43,847 nt of DNA from Gemmatimonadaceae bacterium (GCA_040882285.1 JBBEBQ010000003.1:1-43847), one strand, 5' to 3'; shown: positions 1 through 9,064, counted from the stretch's first letter. The notes: generated by a model from the letters alone, not told the origin. Made by a program: numbers and translations.

Positions 1-1
1 G

Positions 2-55
2 TCACTAGTCACTAGTCACTAGTCACTAGTCACTAGTCACTAGTCACTAGTCACT
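2..55. repeat. Heptanucleotide tandem repeat (TCACTAG)n
   Basis: Seven perfect copies of the 7-mer TCACTAG followed by five bases of an eighth. The array is cut by the window edge, so its full length is unknown. It supplies the last codons and the TAG stop of the minus-strand patatin-ferredoxin gene. The same heptamer (as GTGACTA) recurs near 17484-17554. Confidence 0.95.
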
Positions 56-1152
56 GTTTCATTGGCTTGCGTCCCTTCCAACGCGGTCGCCGGCTCCGCG
101 CCCACGCGCTCGGCTGCTATCGCGAACGTCGGGCAGTGGTGCACGAAGTCGCCGTCCGCGGGGGACCAGCTCACCACGCGCTCGCGGGAGAATGCCTTGC
201 CGTCGGTGCCCATGCCCATGAGGTCCGGCGCCAGCGCGGCGCACAGCCCGCAGCCGATGCACTTGGCCTTGTCCACCTCTATGCGCATGTCGCGGCGCGG
301 ATACACGCCGCTCTCCTGCTCGAAGGCGCTGTCGTAGAAATCGAGCGCCTCGCTCGCCGCGTCGTACCCGGCGGAGATCAGCTCCGAGGTGCGGGAGAAG
401 CTGAACCAGCCGATGTGGGAGACCTTGGGCCGGATGAGGAGCATCGGCGGGCCCGCCCAGTGCATAAGCGGGACGAGCTGCAGCGCGTGCATCATGGACG
501 AGGCCGCGCGCATGTAGATCGAGCCGAAGCCGTGCGTGAGGATGTCCTCGCGGCGGATGATCTCGGCGCTGCCGACGTCCACCGCTATCACCGCGTCCAT
601 CCCCTGGGCCGCGATGGTGACGGGGAGGTTGTCGATGATTCCGCCGTCGGCGCAGACTCGCCCGGCAACGATGCCCGGAGGAAAGAACCCGGGGAGCGCG
701 CAGGACGCGTACACCGCGTCGGGCACGTGAACGTCGCGCAGTCCGGGCAGACCCCACACCACCTGCGCGGCCTGCTCGAGGTCGACCGTGTTGACCAGCA
801 CCGGTATGTCGAGCTCGTCGAACGACGCCGCGGGCGCCACCGCTTCGCACAGCTCGCGGAGCGGCGCCTCGAGGTAGATCGAAACCGCTCGCTGCCTGTC
901 GCGGACCATCCCCAGCCGGTTCAGGCGGAAAACGTCGCGCCGCCGCACGGCGAGCGCGCGCTCCTCCATCGTGCCGACGCTCGTCCCGCCCGCGGCGGCG
1001 GCGGCGATGAGCGCGCCGATGCTCGTGCCAGCCAGGAGGCTGGGCACGACTCCGCGCTCCTCGAGCGCGCGCAGCACGCCGATATGCGCGAACCCCTTGA
1101 GGCCGCCTCCGCCGAGTACCAGCGCGATCCGTTCCGGGAGCAGTGCGGTCAT
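40..1152 (-). CDS. Patatin-like phospholipase fused to a C-terminal ferredoxin domain
   Basis: A 370-residue protein. Residues 1-285 are a patatin-like acyl hydrolase: the oxyanion loop GGGGLKG lies at 14-20, the nucleophile elbow GTSIG puts Ser44 at the active site, and the DGG motif gives the dyad Asp169. Residues 289-345 look like a single-cluster bacterial ferredoxin: CIGCGLC (Cys298, 301, 304) and a distal HCP (Cys340), the pattern for one 4Fe-4S or 3Fe-4S cluster. No signal peptide is visible, so it is probably cytoplasmic or membrane-peripheral. The ATG at 1152 was chosen because the patatin fold starts eight codons later; no clear Shine-Dalgarno precedes it. The extreme C-terminus (VTSD) is encoded by the heptamer repeat. 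Lipid acyl hydrolysis is the family role; what a redox cluster would do here is unknown. Confidence 0.9.
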   Translation of the reverse strand: MTALLPERIALVLGGGGLKGFAHIGVLRALEERGVVPSLLAGTSIGALIAAAAAGGTSVGTMEERALAVRRRDVFRLNRLGMVRDRQRAVSIYLEAPLRELCEAVAPAASFDELDIPVLVNTVDLEQAAQVVWGLPGLRDVHVPDAVYASCALPGFFPPGIVAGRVCADGGIIDNLPVTIAAQGMDAVIAVDVGSAEIIRREDILTHGFGSIYMRAASSMMHALQLVPLMHWAGPPMLLIRPKVSHIGWFSFSRTSELISAGYDAASEALDFYDSAFEQESGVYPRRDMRIEVDKAKCIGCGLCAALAPDLMGMGTDGKAFSRERVVSWSPADGDFVHHCPTFAIAAERVGAEPATALEGTQANETVTSD

Positions 1153-1191
1153 TGTGCAAGCGTAATCAGTGGAGTGATGGCCGGCATCGTC

Positions 1192-1208
1192 CAACCATAT
1201 ATTGGTTG
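1192..1208. promoter_or_regulatory. Palindrome in a divergent promoter region (candidate operator)
   Basis: CAACCA and TGGTTG form a 6-base inverted repeat around a 5-base AT core, in the 83-bp gap between the divergent patatin gene and the M28 peptidase. Its symmetry and position suit a dimeric regulator, but no regulator gene lies nearby. Confidence 0.35.
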
Positions 1209-1235
1209 CAAAACCTTCGACCCTCCACAGCCGCC

Positions 1236-2927
1236 ATGTCCAGAATCCATTCGATGCTGCCGCTCGCCGTGATCCTCGCCGGCGCCGGCTGCGCCACCGT
1301 TCCGCCGTCGACCGACCAGAGCCGCGTGGAGCCCGCGGTGGTGGCCGCGGCTCCGGCGCAGCAGCGCGGGCACCTCGTGCAACCCCGCGAGATAGACGCG
1401 CACATACGCTTCCTCGCTTCCGATCTGCTTGAGGGAAGGGCGCCGGCCACGCGCGGCGGCAGGCTCGCCGCGGAGTACATCGCGTCGCAGCTGCGCCTGT
1501 TCGGCGTCGAGCCCGGCGTGAACGGCTCGTACTTCCAGGAGTTCCCGATCGAGGTGGTAGGCGCGGACCGGTCGAAGCTTTTCGTCGTGGCGGGCGGCCG
1601 CGCGAGCGCGCGCCTGCGCTACCCGGAGGACGTCGTCGTGTGGGCCGGCTCCGCCGCGCCGCGGAGCGAAGCATCGGGAGAGCTGATTTTCGTCGGGTAT
1701 GGCACCACTGCCCCCGAGTTCCGCTGGGACGACTTCAAGGACGTTGACGTCCGCGGCAAGATCCTCCTCGTGCTGGTGAATGACCCGCCCGAGACGGCGG
1801 CCGAGCCGAATCTGTTCGGCGGGCGCGCGATGACGTACTACGGCCGATGGACGTACAAGTTCGAGGAGGCCGAGCGGCGCGGCGCCGCGGGAATGCTCAT
1901 CGTGCACACCACCGAGCGCGCCGGCTACCCCTGGCACACGGTCGTCGGATCGTGGGCAAAGGAGCAGCGGATGCTGCCGCGCCCCGCGACCGGCCCCGCG
2001 CCGATCGGAGTGCGCGGCTGGATCACCGACAGCGCGGCGACCGCGCTGCTCTCGCAGGCGGGCGTCGATCTCGGGCAGTTGACGCGCTCGGCGGAATCGC
2101 GCGATTTCCGCCCGGTTTCGACCGGCATCAACGTGTCGATGTCGTTCCCCAACACCGTCGAGCGGTTGCAGGCGGTGAACGTCGTGGGGGTAGTCCCCGG
2201 CACGGATCCAGTGAAGCGCGGCGAGTACGTCGCGTACACCGCCCACTTCGATCATCTCGGCATCGGCCCGCCCGTGAACGGCGACTCGATCTACAACGGC
2301 GCGTCCGACAACGCGTCCGGCGTCGCGGTGATCCTCGGCGTGGCGAATTCGGCCGCAAATTCGCCGCGCGTCATGCGATCCCAGCTTTTCGTGTTCGTGG
2401 ACGCGGAGGAGTCCGGATTGCTCGGGTCCGAGTATTACGCCGCGCATCCGACCGTGCCGATCGACAGGATCATCGCCAACCTCAACGTGGACGGCGGAAA
2501 TCTCCTCGGCAGAGCGCGGACGCTGCGCGTGCTCGGCGACACGAAGAGCTCGCTCGGCTCGATGCTGGCCGAGCTCGTGCGGGCCGACACCGTCACCATC
2601 GAGCCGGATACGCACCCCGAGCGCGGCTACTTCTACCGCTCGGACCATTTCTCCTTCGCCAAGGTCGGCGTGCCTTCGGCGTCGATCGGCGCCGGCGTGC
2701 AGTTCGTCGGACGGCCCGAGGGGTGGGGGGTCGAGCAGAACGAGGACTACACCGCGCACAGGTATCACCAGCCGTCCGACGAGTACCGGCCCGATTTCGA
2801 TCTGACGGGCGCGGCGCAGCTCGCGGGCATCGCATACCGGTTCGGGAGCTGGCTCGCCGATTCGCCGGTCGTCCCGACGTGGAATCAGGACGCCGAGTTC
2901 CGCGCGCTGCGGCCGGGAGGGGAGTGA
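1236..2927 (+). CDS. M28-family metallopeptidase lipoprotein with PA domain
   Basis: A 563-residue predicted exported aminopeptidase. The N-terminus has a hydrophobic stretch ending ILAGAGC, a probable lipobox, which points to a periplasmic or outer-membrane lipoprotein. The middle (about 130-330) fits a protease-associated insert. The M28 di-zinc core follows: AHFDHLG, NGASDNASG, DAEESGLLGSE, LNVDGG and RSDHFSF supply the expected His/Asp/Glu/Asp/His ligands and the general-base Glu, so the enzyme looks intact. The ATG at 1236 was chosen because it starts the signal sequence. Its stop overlaps the next gene's GTG by 4 bases, implying translational coupling to the aminotransferase. It likely trims N-terminal residues from imported peptides. 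Confidence 0.92.
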   Translation: MSRIHSMLPLAVILAGAGCATVPPSTDQSRVEPAVVAAAPAQQRGHLVQPREIDAHIRFLASDLLEGRAPATRGGRLAAEYIASQLRLFGVEPGVNGSYFQEFPIEVVGADRSKLFVVAGGRASARLRYPEDVVVWAGSAAPRSEASGELIFVGYGTTAPEFRWDDFKDVDVRGKILLVLVNDPPETAAEPNLFGGRAMTYYGRWTYKFEEAERRGAAGMLIVHTTERAGYPWHTVVGSWAKEQRMLPRPATGPAPIGVRGWITDSAATALLSQAGVDLGQLTRSAESRDFRPVSTGINVSMSFPNTVERLQAVNVVGVVPGTDPVKRGEYVAYTAHFDHLGIGPPVNGDSIYNGASDNASGVAVILGVANSAANSPRVMRSQLFVFVDAEESGLLGSEYYAAHPTVPIDRIIANLNVDGGNLLGRARTLRVLGDTKSSLGSMLAELVRADTVTIEPDTHPERGYFYRSDHFSFAKVGVPSASIGAGVQFVGRPEGWGVEQNEDYTAHRYHQPSDEYRPDFDLTGAAQLAGIAYRFGSWLADSPVVPTWNQDAEFRALRPGGE

Positions 2928-4120
2928 CCGCGCAGGACCCGCTGCTCGCTCTCCGGAGCGAATTCCCGATTCTGGAGCGCACCACGTACCTGGTCTCGAA
3001 CTCCCTGGGACCGATGCCGCGCAGCGTGCCGGCGAAGCTCGCGGAATACGCCGCGGCCTGGGGCGATCACGGCGTGAAGGCATGGAACTTCGGCTGGTGG
3101 GAGATGCCGGTCACCGTGGGGAACGTAATCGCGCCGCTGATCGGCGCGGGCGAAAACGAAGTGGTGATGCTGCCCAACGTGACCATCGCCCAGTCCGTGG
3201 TTTTTTCCGCGCTCGATTTCCCGCCGGAGCGCAACCGGATAGTCATGACGGGGCTCGATTTTCCTTCGGTCCGATACGCCGCGCACGAGATGGCGCGCCG
3301 GCTCGGGGCAGAGGTCGTCAGCGTTCCCTCCGACGACGGGATCGCGATCGACACCGAGCGCGTGCTCGCGGCCATCGACGAGCGCACGCGGCTCGTGGCG
3401 GTGTCGCACGTCCTGTTCAGGTCGGCATTTGTGATGGACGCGGAGCGGATATGCCGCCGCGCGCACGAGATGGGCGCGCTCGTGGCGCTCGACGCGTTCC
3501 ACTCCGTGGGCATTCTGCCGGTGGACGTCAAGGCGCTCGGCGTGGATTTTCTCACCGGCGGCGTCCTGAAATGGCTGTGCGGCGGACCGGGCGCGTGCTT
3601 CCTGTACGTCTCGCCCGCGATCAGGGACCGGTTGTCGCCGGCGCTCACCGGCTGGCAGGCACACGAGGAGCCGTTCAGCTTTGAGCCGGCGATGCGGTTC
3701 ACGACCGGCGCGTTCCGCTGGCTCAACGGCACTCCCGTGATCCCCGCGCTGTACGCCGGCGCCGAGGGTCCGAAGATCGTGCGGCGCGCGGGGGTGGATG
3801 CCATAAGGCGCAAGAGCATGCGGCAGACGGCGAGGCTGATCGAGCTCGCGGACGAGCGTGGCTACCGGGTGCGCGCGCCGCGGGACGCGGCGCGGCGCGG
3901 CGGCACCGTCGCAGTCGACCTGCCGAGCGCGGAATTCGTGGCGCGGGACCTGGTATCGCAGGACATTCTGATCGACTACCGCGTGGGCGCGGGGATTCGG
4001 ATCGCGCCACACTTCTTTACCGAGGATGCCGAGCTGGACACGGTCTTCGAGGCCATCGACGCGTCGCTCGCGACGGGGAGCTGGAAGAAGTTCGCCGGGT
4101 CCACGCCGGTCGTAACCTGA
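2924..4120 (+). CDS. Class V aminotransferase-fold PLP enzyme, kynureninase-like
   Basis: A 398-residue fold-type I PLP enzyme. The N-terminal YLVSNSLGPMP segment, the PLP Asp/His pair in DAFHSVG (190-193) and the Schiff-base Lys216 in GGVLKWLCGG are visible. The later GWQAHEEPF and NGTPVIPAL segments resemble kynureninase, but desulfurases, isopenicillin-N epimerase-like enzymes and other class V members share this architecture, so the substrate is open. The GTG start overlaps the M28 stop (GTGA at 2924-2927) and is preceded by a purine-rich GGGAGGGG. No other tryptophan-degradation gene is seen nearby. Confidence 0.85.
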   Translation: MTAQDPLLALRSEFPILERTTYLVSNSLGPMPRSVPAKLAEYAAAWGDHGVKAWNFGWWEMPVTVGNVIAPLIGAGENEVVMLPNVTIAQSVVFSALDFPPERNRIVMTGLDFPSVRYAAHEMARRLGAEVVSVPSDDGIAIDTERVLAAIDERTRLVAVSHVLFRSAFVMDAERICRRAHEMGALVALDAFHSVGILPVDVKALGVDFLTGGVLKWLCGGPGACFLYVSPAIRDRLSPALTGWQAHEEPFSFEPAMRFTTGAFRWLNGTPVIPALYAGAEGPKIVRRAGVDAIRRKSMRQTARLIELADERGYRVRAPRDAARRGGTVAVDLPSAEFVARDLVSQDILIDYRVGAGIRIAPHFFTEDAELDTVFEAIDASLATGSWKKFAGSTPVVT

Positions 4121-4155
4121 GACAGGCGGGCGAAGCGCTCCGCGTCTCCGCCAGT

Positions 4156-5043
4156 GTGGCCGACGCGCTCGCCGCCGGCAAGCCGGTCGTCGCGCTGGAG
4201 AGCTCGGTCTTCGCGCAGGGGCTGCCGGAGCCCGCCAACCGTGAAGCGTGCGACAGGATGCTCGGCGCGATCGCGCGTCACGGCGCCGTGCCGGCGATCA
4301 CCGCGGTGGCGAGCGGCGAACTGGTCGTAGGCCTCGAGGACGCGGATCTCGAGCGCTTCCTGGCGCGGGACGGAATCGTGAAGGTCGCGGCGCGCGATCT
4401 CGCGGCCGCGGCCACGCTCGGCGCCGACGGCGCGACGACGGTGAGCGCGAGTCTGGTGCTCGCTGCTCGCGCGGGCATTCGGGTTTTCGCCACCGGCGGA
4501 ATCGGCGGCGTGCATCGCGACGCGCCCTTCGACGAATCCTCGGACCTGATCGAGCTGTCGCGGAATCCGGTCGTCTGCGTCTGTGCCGGCGCCAAGGCAA
4601 TCCTCGATCTCCGCGCGACCAGCGAGCGGCTCGAGACGTTGAGCGTCCCTGTCGTCGGGTTCGGCACGGACCGGCTGCCGGAGTTCTACACCGCGGGCGC
4701 GGCGATTCCGGTGGCGTGGCGCGTGGATTCGCCGGAAGAGGTAGCGCGGCTGTTCGAGCGGCATCTCGCGCTGGGCATGACGAGCGCCGTGCTGGTCGGG
4801 AATCCGCCGCCCGAGAGCAGCCGGCTCGCGCCGGACGAGATCGGGGCCGCGGTGGCGGCGGCACTGCGCGAGCTGAAGAGCGCGGGCATCGCGGGAAGGG
4901 AAGCGACCCCCGCGCTGCTCGCTTCAGTGGAGCGCGCGACGGGCGGAAGGTCGGTGGCGACGAACCTCGCGCTGCTCGAGAGCAACGCCGATCTGGCCGC
5001 GCGCATCGCCGTAGCGCTCGCCGCCCCGAAAAAAAACCGTTGA
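4156..5043 (+). CDS. psuG: Pseudouridine-5'-phosphate glycosidase
   Basis: A 295-residue PsuG/IndA-family protein that reversibly splits pseudouridine 5'-phosphate into uracil and ribose 5-phosphate, as part of modified-RNA recycling. VVALESSVFAQGLPEP near the N-terminus, FATGGIGGVHR around 111-121 and the catalytic-Lys segment CAGAKAILDL (Lys147) are all family hallmarks. The start is uncertain. GTG at 4156 is used, but the frame stays open upstream and a CTG at 4117 would overlap the preceding stop by 4 bases, restoring the longer N-terminus usual in the family. The usual partner kinase psuK is not in the window. Confidence 0.92.
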   Translation: MADALAAGKPVVALESSVFAQGLPEPANREACDRMLGAIARHGAVPAITAVASGELVVGLEDADLERFLARDGIVKVAARDLAAAATLGADGATTVSASLVLAARAGIRVFATGGIGGVHRDAPFDESSDLIELSRNPVVCVCAGAKAILDLRATSERLETLSVPVVGFGTDRLPEFYTAGAAIPVAWRVDSPEEVARLFERHLALGMTSAVLVGNPPPESSRLAPDEIGAAVAAALRELKSAGIAGREATPALLASVERATGGRSVATNLALLESNADLAARIAVALAAPKKNR

Positions 5044-5069
5044 ACTAACGAGCGCACAAGTGGTACAAT
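5040..5069 (+). promoter_or_regulatory. Sigma70-like promoter for the TPR gene pair
   Basis: TTGAAC (5040-5045) and TACAAT (5064-5069) are separated by 18 bases, just after the psuG stop. A GGAGG ribosome-binding site at 5091-5095 leads to the ATG at 5107. The AT-rich block stands out from the GC-rich surroundings. Confidence 0.6.
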
Positions 5070-5106
5070 TTCAAAAGGTTCTCTCGCGCCGGAGGAATGC
5101 ACCAAA

Positions 5107-6216
5107 ATGGCTACCCCTTTCCTTAGTTCTGAAGAGTACGACGAGCGTGCGCATCAGTTCTACAACGAAGGGAGGTACGACGACGCAGTAGAGACTTTAC
5201 GCGAAGGGCTCGACGTGTACCCGAATTCCGTCGAGCTGCACATCGGTCTGGGATACGCTTTTCACGCGCGGGAGGAGTTCGCGTGGGCCCGCCGCAGCTT
5301 CGAGGAAGCTCTCATCCTCGACTCGGAGCACGAGGACGCGCTTGCCGGCTTCGGCGAGACGCTGCTCAAGTTCGGGCAGCAGGCAGCGGCGCTCCGGTCC
5401 TTCCGGCGCATACTCGAGCTGGGATACAGCGACGATCTCGAGCTGATGCTCCAGGTGGGACGCGCGCTGTTTCGCGAAGGCCTGATCGAGGACGCCAAGC
5501 AGTTCTTCGAGGTCGCGGTGGAGCAGGCGCCCGAGTCCGCCGAAGCCGTGGCATGCGTGGGCTACGCGCAGCACCGGCTCGGCGACAACGACGGCGCGGT
5601 CACGACGCTGCGTCGCGCGCTCCAGCTCGACAGCGACCACAGCGAGGCCCGCATCTATCTCGGCAACATTCTGTACGACCGCGGCGATTACGAGGCCGCG
5701 TTGTATCATCTCGACCGGTCGTCGCCCGACGACCACTGGGACGAGCTCGGCATCTGGCGGATCATCGAGCTCAAGAAGACCGTGTATCGGCTGCGCGACA
5801 ACGACGCCGAGCTGAAGCCGTGGCAGGACCGGCTGAAGGATCTCGCCGGCGAGCCGGACGACATAGACGAGATGCTGGCGGAGATCGAGGCCAAGGTCGT
5901 CGAGTCGGACCAGGAGCAGGCGCGCGGCCAGCTGGAGCTGTTCGGCGCGCTGCTGACGTCGCTGGCCGGCCGCGAGGAACCGGAATTGCACACGATCGCG
6001 CTCGACGAGCGCCGTCAGCTCGAAGGGACTTGGGACGAGATCGTCGACCAGATGCACCGGGCGAGCCCGACGGCGCGCACCAGAACGATCGAGGAATACA
6101 TGGCAACCGAGGCACGCCGCGCTTTTACGCTGACCGGGAAGACGGTGTCCACGTCGGACGCTGAGAGCTTCGTCCGTGCGATCGCGCACGCAGGGCTTGT
6201 CCGGATCGTAAGATGA
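5107..6216 (+). CDS. Tetratricopeptide-repeat protein
   Basis: A 369-residue soluble protein. From about residue 10 to 210 it consists of consecutive TPR units (recognisable W/G/Y-A-P spacing, for example NEGRYDDAVETLREGL, LGYAFHAREEFAWARRSFEEAL, GYAQHRLGDNDGAVTTL and LGNILYDRGDYEAALYHL). The C-terminal 150 residues are Asp/Glu-rich helical sequence with no domain I recognise. No signal peptide is seen. It has its own promoter and a good GGAGG site. Its stop overlaps the next start (ATGA), so the two TPR proteins are probably made together and may interact. Role inferred only: a protein-protein scaffold. Confidence 0.9.
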   Translation: MATPFLSSEEYDERAHQFYNEGRYDDAVETLREGLDVYPNSVELHIGLGYAFHAREEFAWARRSFEEALILDSEHEDALAGFGETLLKFGQQAAALRSFRRILELGYSDDLELMLQVGRALFREGLIEDAKQFFEVAVEQAPESAEAVACVGYAQHRLGDNDGAVTTLRRALQLDSDHSEARIYLGNILYDRGDYEAALYHLDRSSPDDHWDELGIWRIIELKKTVYRLRDNDAELKPWQDRLKDLAGEPDDIDEMLAEIEAKVVESDQEQARGQLELFGALLTSLAGREEPELHTIALDERRQLEGTWDEIVDQMHRASPTARTRTIEEYMATEARRAFTLTGKTVSTSDAESFVRAIAHAGLVRIVR

Positions 6217-7235
6217 CGGCCGGCTACGGCGGCGGCGGCGCGGACTCCGCGCTGGCGGACATCCGGCCCGTAGTGACCAGGATCGACACTCCCCGCAGCT
6301 CGGAAGATCTCGCGGCCGACCTGATCGAGATCTGGAGCGGATTGGAGACGGTCCTGCGCCGGATGTTCGGCGGATCGGCGCTGAGCGGTCAGGCGCTGGT
6401 GCGCGAAGTCCGACAGCGGGAGATGATCACCCTGACGCAGGCGCACGCGCTGCTCGAGTTCCTCGCCGCGCGCGAGCGGTGCGACAACGTGAGCTACAAG
6501 CCCACGCCGGCGGACGTGGCGGCCGCCAAGGACGCGTTCGCGCAGCTCGACACCGCCACGGGCGTACCCGGCCGCGACGCGGCTACCGCGGGCGCCGCGT
6601 CCGCGATGGCCGGCGCACCGGCCGCCGCCACGGGATACAGCTCGGCGCAGCGCGCTGCCGCCGCGCCGCAGGAGCCGGCGATCGTGCCTCCGGCTCCGGG
6701 GCTTCGGCCGCTCATGCGCGAGCGCGCGGCCGGCCTCCCCACGTGGGGCTGGATCGCCATCGCGGTCGTGGCGCTCGCGTTCGCCGGCGTGGCGGCCTAC
6801 TACGCGATGCAGAATCGCGGCGACGACATGGATAAGGCGGTCCGCATGATGGCGGATGGCAGGCGCGAGGCGGCGCGCGGAGAGTTCACCCGGATCGCGC
6901 GGGAGAATCCCGAGCTGGCCACACCGCACGTGTTTCTCGCGCGGATAGCCCGGGAAGAAGGCGATCTCGCGGCGGCGCGGCGCGAGATCGAGACGGCCAT
7001 CCGGCTCGACCCGGCGTGGAGCGTCGCGCAGCGAGAGATGGGAATGCTGCTGCTCTCGCAGGGCAACTACGATCTCGCGCGGAGGTTCTTCGTGCGCGCG
7101 ATTGAGCTCAACCCCGCCGACTCGGCAGCGAAGGGATTTCTCGGATGCTCGCTCATCCGGCTGGGGAACCGTGACCTGGGACTGAGGTTCATCGGCCAGG
7201 CGGGGACGGGGTCGTGGTCGGCGTGCGCCAGATAA
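6213..7235 (+). CDS. Membrane-anchored TPR protein
   Basis: A 340-residue protein. Residues 20-100 form a helical domain I do not recognise. Then comes an Ala/Pro-rich linker (about 110-165), one transmembrane helix around 172-194 (WIAIAVVALAFAGVAAYYAM), and a C-terminal TPR region (about 200-335) with clear units such as ARREIETAIRLDPAWSVAQ and YDLARRFFVRAIELNPAD. The ATG overlaps the previous stop (6213-6216). The likely topology is helical domain in the cytoplasm and TPRs on the far side of the inner membrane, though the reverse cannot be excluded. A 109-bp palindrome follows 60 bases downstream. Confidence 0.87.
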   Translation: MTAGYGGGGADSALADIRPVVTRIDTPRSSEDLAADLIEIWSGLETVLRRMFGGSALSGQALVREVRQREMITLTQAHALLEFLAARERCDNVSYKPTPADVAAAKDAFAQLDTATGVPGRDAATAGAASAMAGAPAAATGYSSAQRAAAAPQEPAIVPPAPGLRPLMRERAAGLPTWGWIAIAVVALAFAGVAAYYAMQNRGDDMDKAVRMMADGRREAARGEFTRIARENPELATPHVFLARIAREEGDLAAARREIETAIRLDPAWSVAQREMGMLLLSQGNYDLARRFFVRAIELNPADSAAKGFLGCSLIRLGNRDLGLRFIGQAGTGSWSACAR

Positions 7236-7294
7236 CGACCGTATCTGCCTGAGCGCGGCGGTCTCCCGCGTTGCCGACCCCGAGCGCGCGGAAG

Positions 7295-7403
7295 GGGAAT
7301 CCAAGTTTGGAGTGTGGCAGTGCGGAGTCATCAGTGAGGAGTGTCCTCGTTTGCTACTCCGAACTCATCACTCCCGACTGCCACACTCCTAACTTGGATT
7401 CCC
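7295..7403. repeat. Long imperfect palindrome with 7-base internal period
   Basis: Arms of about 48 bases (7295-7342 and 7356-7403) are near-perfect reverse complements starting GGGAATCCAAGTT and ending AACTTGGATTCCC, with a 13-base loop. Inside the arms AGT (left) or ACT (right) recurs every 7-8 bases. The right end continues into GCAACATCCTGGAGC, a motif shared with the palindrome at 16911-17027. It lies between the TPR gene and the ABC gene and could terminate transcription or be a non-autonomous repeat. Confidence 0.93.
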
Positions 7404-7430
7404 TGCAACATCCTGGAGCCCGGTCGCCCC

Positions 7431-8345
7431 ATGATTGAGTTCCACAACGTCGGAAAAACGTACCGGTCTCTCACCAGCCGGAGCGTTCGCGCCGTGGACG
7501 GCTTTTCGCTCGAGATCCCGCGCGGAGAAGTCTTCGGGATAGCGGGCCCCAACGGCGCCGGCAAGAGCACGCTCATCGGCGTCCTGCTCGGGTTCCTGCA
7601 TCCGTCGGACGGCCGCGTGCGCGTCAACGGGATGCAGCCGCGGTCGTACATAGAGAAGCACGGGATCGGCTACCTCTCGGAGCTGGTGACGATCAACAAG
7701 CGGTGGCGCGCGGACGCGGCGCTCACCCGCTACGCGATCCTCGCCGACATCCCCCGCGAGCGGATCTCCGAATCGGTCGAGAAGGTGATAACGACCCTCG
7801 GACTCGGCGAGCACCGGCGCAAGAGCGTGAAGGCGCTCTCCAAGGGAAACCTGCAGCGGCTCGGCTTGGCGCAGGCGCTGCTGCGCGACGAGGAGCTGCT
7901 CATCCTGGACGAGCCGACCCACGGTCTCGACCCGGTGTGGACGCAGCGCTTTCGCGACATAGTCGGCGGGCTGCGCGATCCCAACCGCACGATGCTCATC
8001 GCGTCGCACAACCTCGACGAGCTGCAGCGCCTCGCCGACCGCGTGGCGATCATCGATCACGGCAGGCTCCAGCGCGTGGTCGGCACGAGCTCGCTGGACC
8101 AGCAGTCCGTGGGCGCGCTCACCTACCGGATCTCGCTGGCCTCGGGCGCCGAGCATTTTATGCGGGTATTCCCCGAGGCCGCGGCCGTGGGTCGCGGCGA
8201 GTACGAGGTGGTCGTGTCCGACGTCGTGGCTCTCAACCGCCGCCTCGGCGAGCTGATGCTGGCCGGCGGGGTCGTTGCGGCGGTGGTTCCAACCAGGTCC
8301 GTGCTCGAGCAGCAGTTCCGCGAAGCGGTGGGAGAGAGCGCATGA
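7431..8345 (+). CDS. ABC transporter ATP-binding protein (ABC-2 type)
   Basis: A 304-residue ATPase. Walker A GPNGAGKST lies at 39-47, a short signature LSKGN precedes LQRLGLAQALL, Walker B is LLILDEPTHGLDP and the switch His sits in LIASHNLDEL. The C-terminal 90 residues are the extra domain common in ABC-2 export ATPases. The ATG at 7431 was chosen because the ABC fold begins immediately. An in-frame extension to 7341 runs through the palindrome and is not credible. It overlaps the permease start by 4 bases and would power that permease; the substrate is unknown. Confidence 0.93.
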   Translation: MIEFHNVGKTYRSLTSRSVRAVDGFSLEIPRGEVFGIAGPNGAGKSTLIGVLLGFLHPSDGRVRVNGMQPRSYIEKHGIGYLSELVTINKRWRADAALTRYAILADIPRERISESVEKVITTLGLGEHRRKSVKALSKGNLQRLGLAQALLRDEELLILDEPTHGLDPVWTQRFRDIVGGLRDPNRTMLIASHNLDELQRLADRVAIIDHGRLQRVVGTSSLDQQSVGALTYRISLASGAEHFMRVFPEAAAVGRGEYEVVVSDVVALNRRLGELMLAGGVVAAVVPTRSVLEQQFREAVGESA

Positions 8346-9064
8346 ACCGGCGCCAGGTCGCCTCGTACGTGCCGTGGCAGCTGTGGGACTTCGCGCTCGA
8401 CCGCGGAGTCGCTCTGCTGTTCGTGGGCGGGCTGATGGGACTGTCCGTGCTGTGGCCCGGATACATCGCGCTCCGCGAGCAGATGGCCCCCGAGCTGGTC
8501 GCCGGCAAGCTGCTCGAAATCGCCGTCGCGCAGCAGGTATCGATCCTCGTGGTCATCGCGGCGAGCGGGATCGTCGCGAACGACAGGATCGGGGGCTACT
8601 ACCGGTTCCTGTTCTCCAAGCCCGTGCGGATGCCGGCGTATTACGCGCTCCAGTTTTTCGTGACGCTCACCGGGTTGCTGCTCGCCACGCTGATCCTGCT
8701 GTCGGCGTTCTGGATTCTGGTGGGGTGGGCTTCGCCCATGGTGCCGCTCATAATGGTTGTCGCGACTTTTCTCGCTCTCGGCGGGACGATCTTCTTCTTC
8801 TCGACCATCACGCGCTTCGACTGGGCGATGCTCGTGCTCCTCTGGGGCGCGAGCGCGCTGTCGCGCACCCTCGCGGCCGACAAAGCATGGTACGAGGTCG
8901 CGCGCTGGGTGCTGCCGCCCACCCACCAGATCGGCAAGCTCCAGGGCGCGCTGTTCGCGGGCACGGAGATAGACATTGCCGGGACCGCCTGGCTCGTGGG
9001 TTACGGCGTGATCTTTTTCCTCGCCGGGCTCGTCGTACTCCACAGGAAGGCGATAGCAGAGTGA
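8342..9064 (+). CDS. ABC-2 type permease
   Basis: A 240-residue integral membrane protein with about six hydrophobic helices: near 23-45, 60-80, a pair around 100-140, 145-165 and a final helix at about 215-235 (VGYGVIFFLAGLVVL). It has ATGA overlap with the ATPase and GTGA overlap with the M16 peptidase, so all three are probably one translationally coupled unit. ABC-2 permeases of this size normally dimerise with two ATPases for export of lipids, polysaccharides, peptides or drugs. Nothing in the sequence narrows the substrate. Confidence 0.88.
   Translation: MNRRQVASYVPWQLWDFALDRGVALLFVGGLMGLSVLWPGYIALREQMAPELVAGKLLEIAVAQQVSILVVIAASGIVANDRIGGYYRFLFSKPVRMPAYYALQFFVTLTGLLLATLILLSAFWILVGWASPMVPLIMVVATFLALGGTIFFFSTITRFDWAMLVLLWGASALSRTLAADKAWYEVARWVLPPTHQIGKLQGALFAGTEIDIAGTAWLVGYGVIFFLAGLVVLHRKAIAE

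Noticed and set aside
1849-2923. Open frame extending the class V aminotransferase upstream
   Set aside because: The upstream translation is Arg-rich and lies in an alternative frame of the M28 peptidase; the GTGA overlap gives a natural start.
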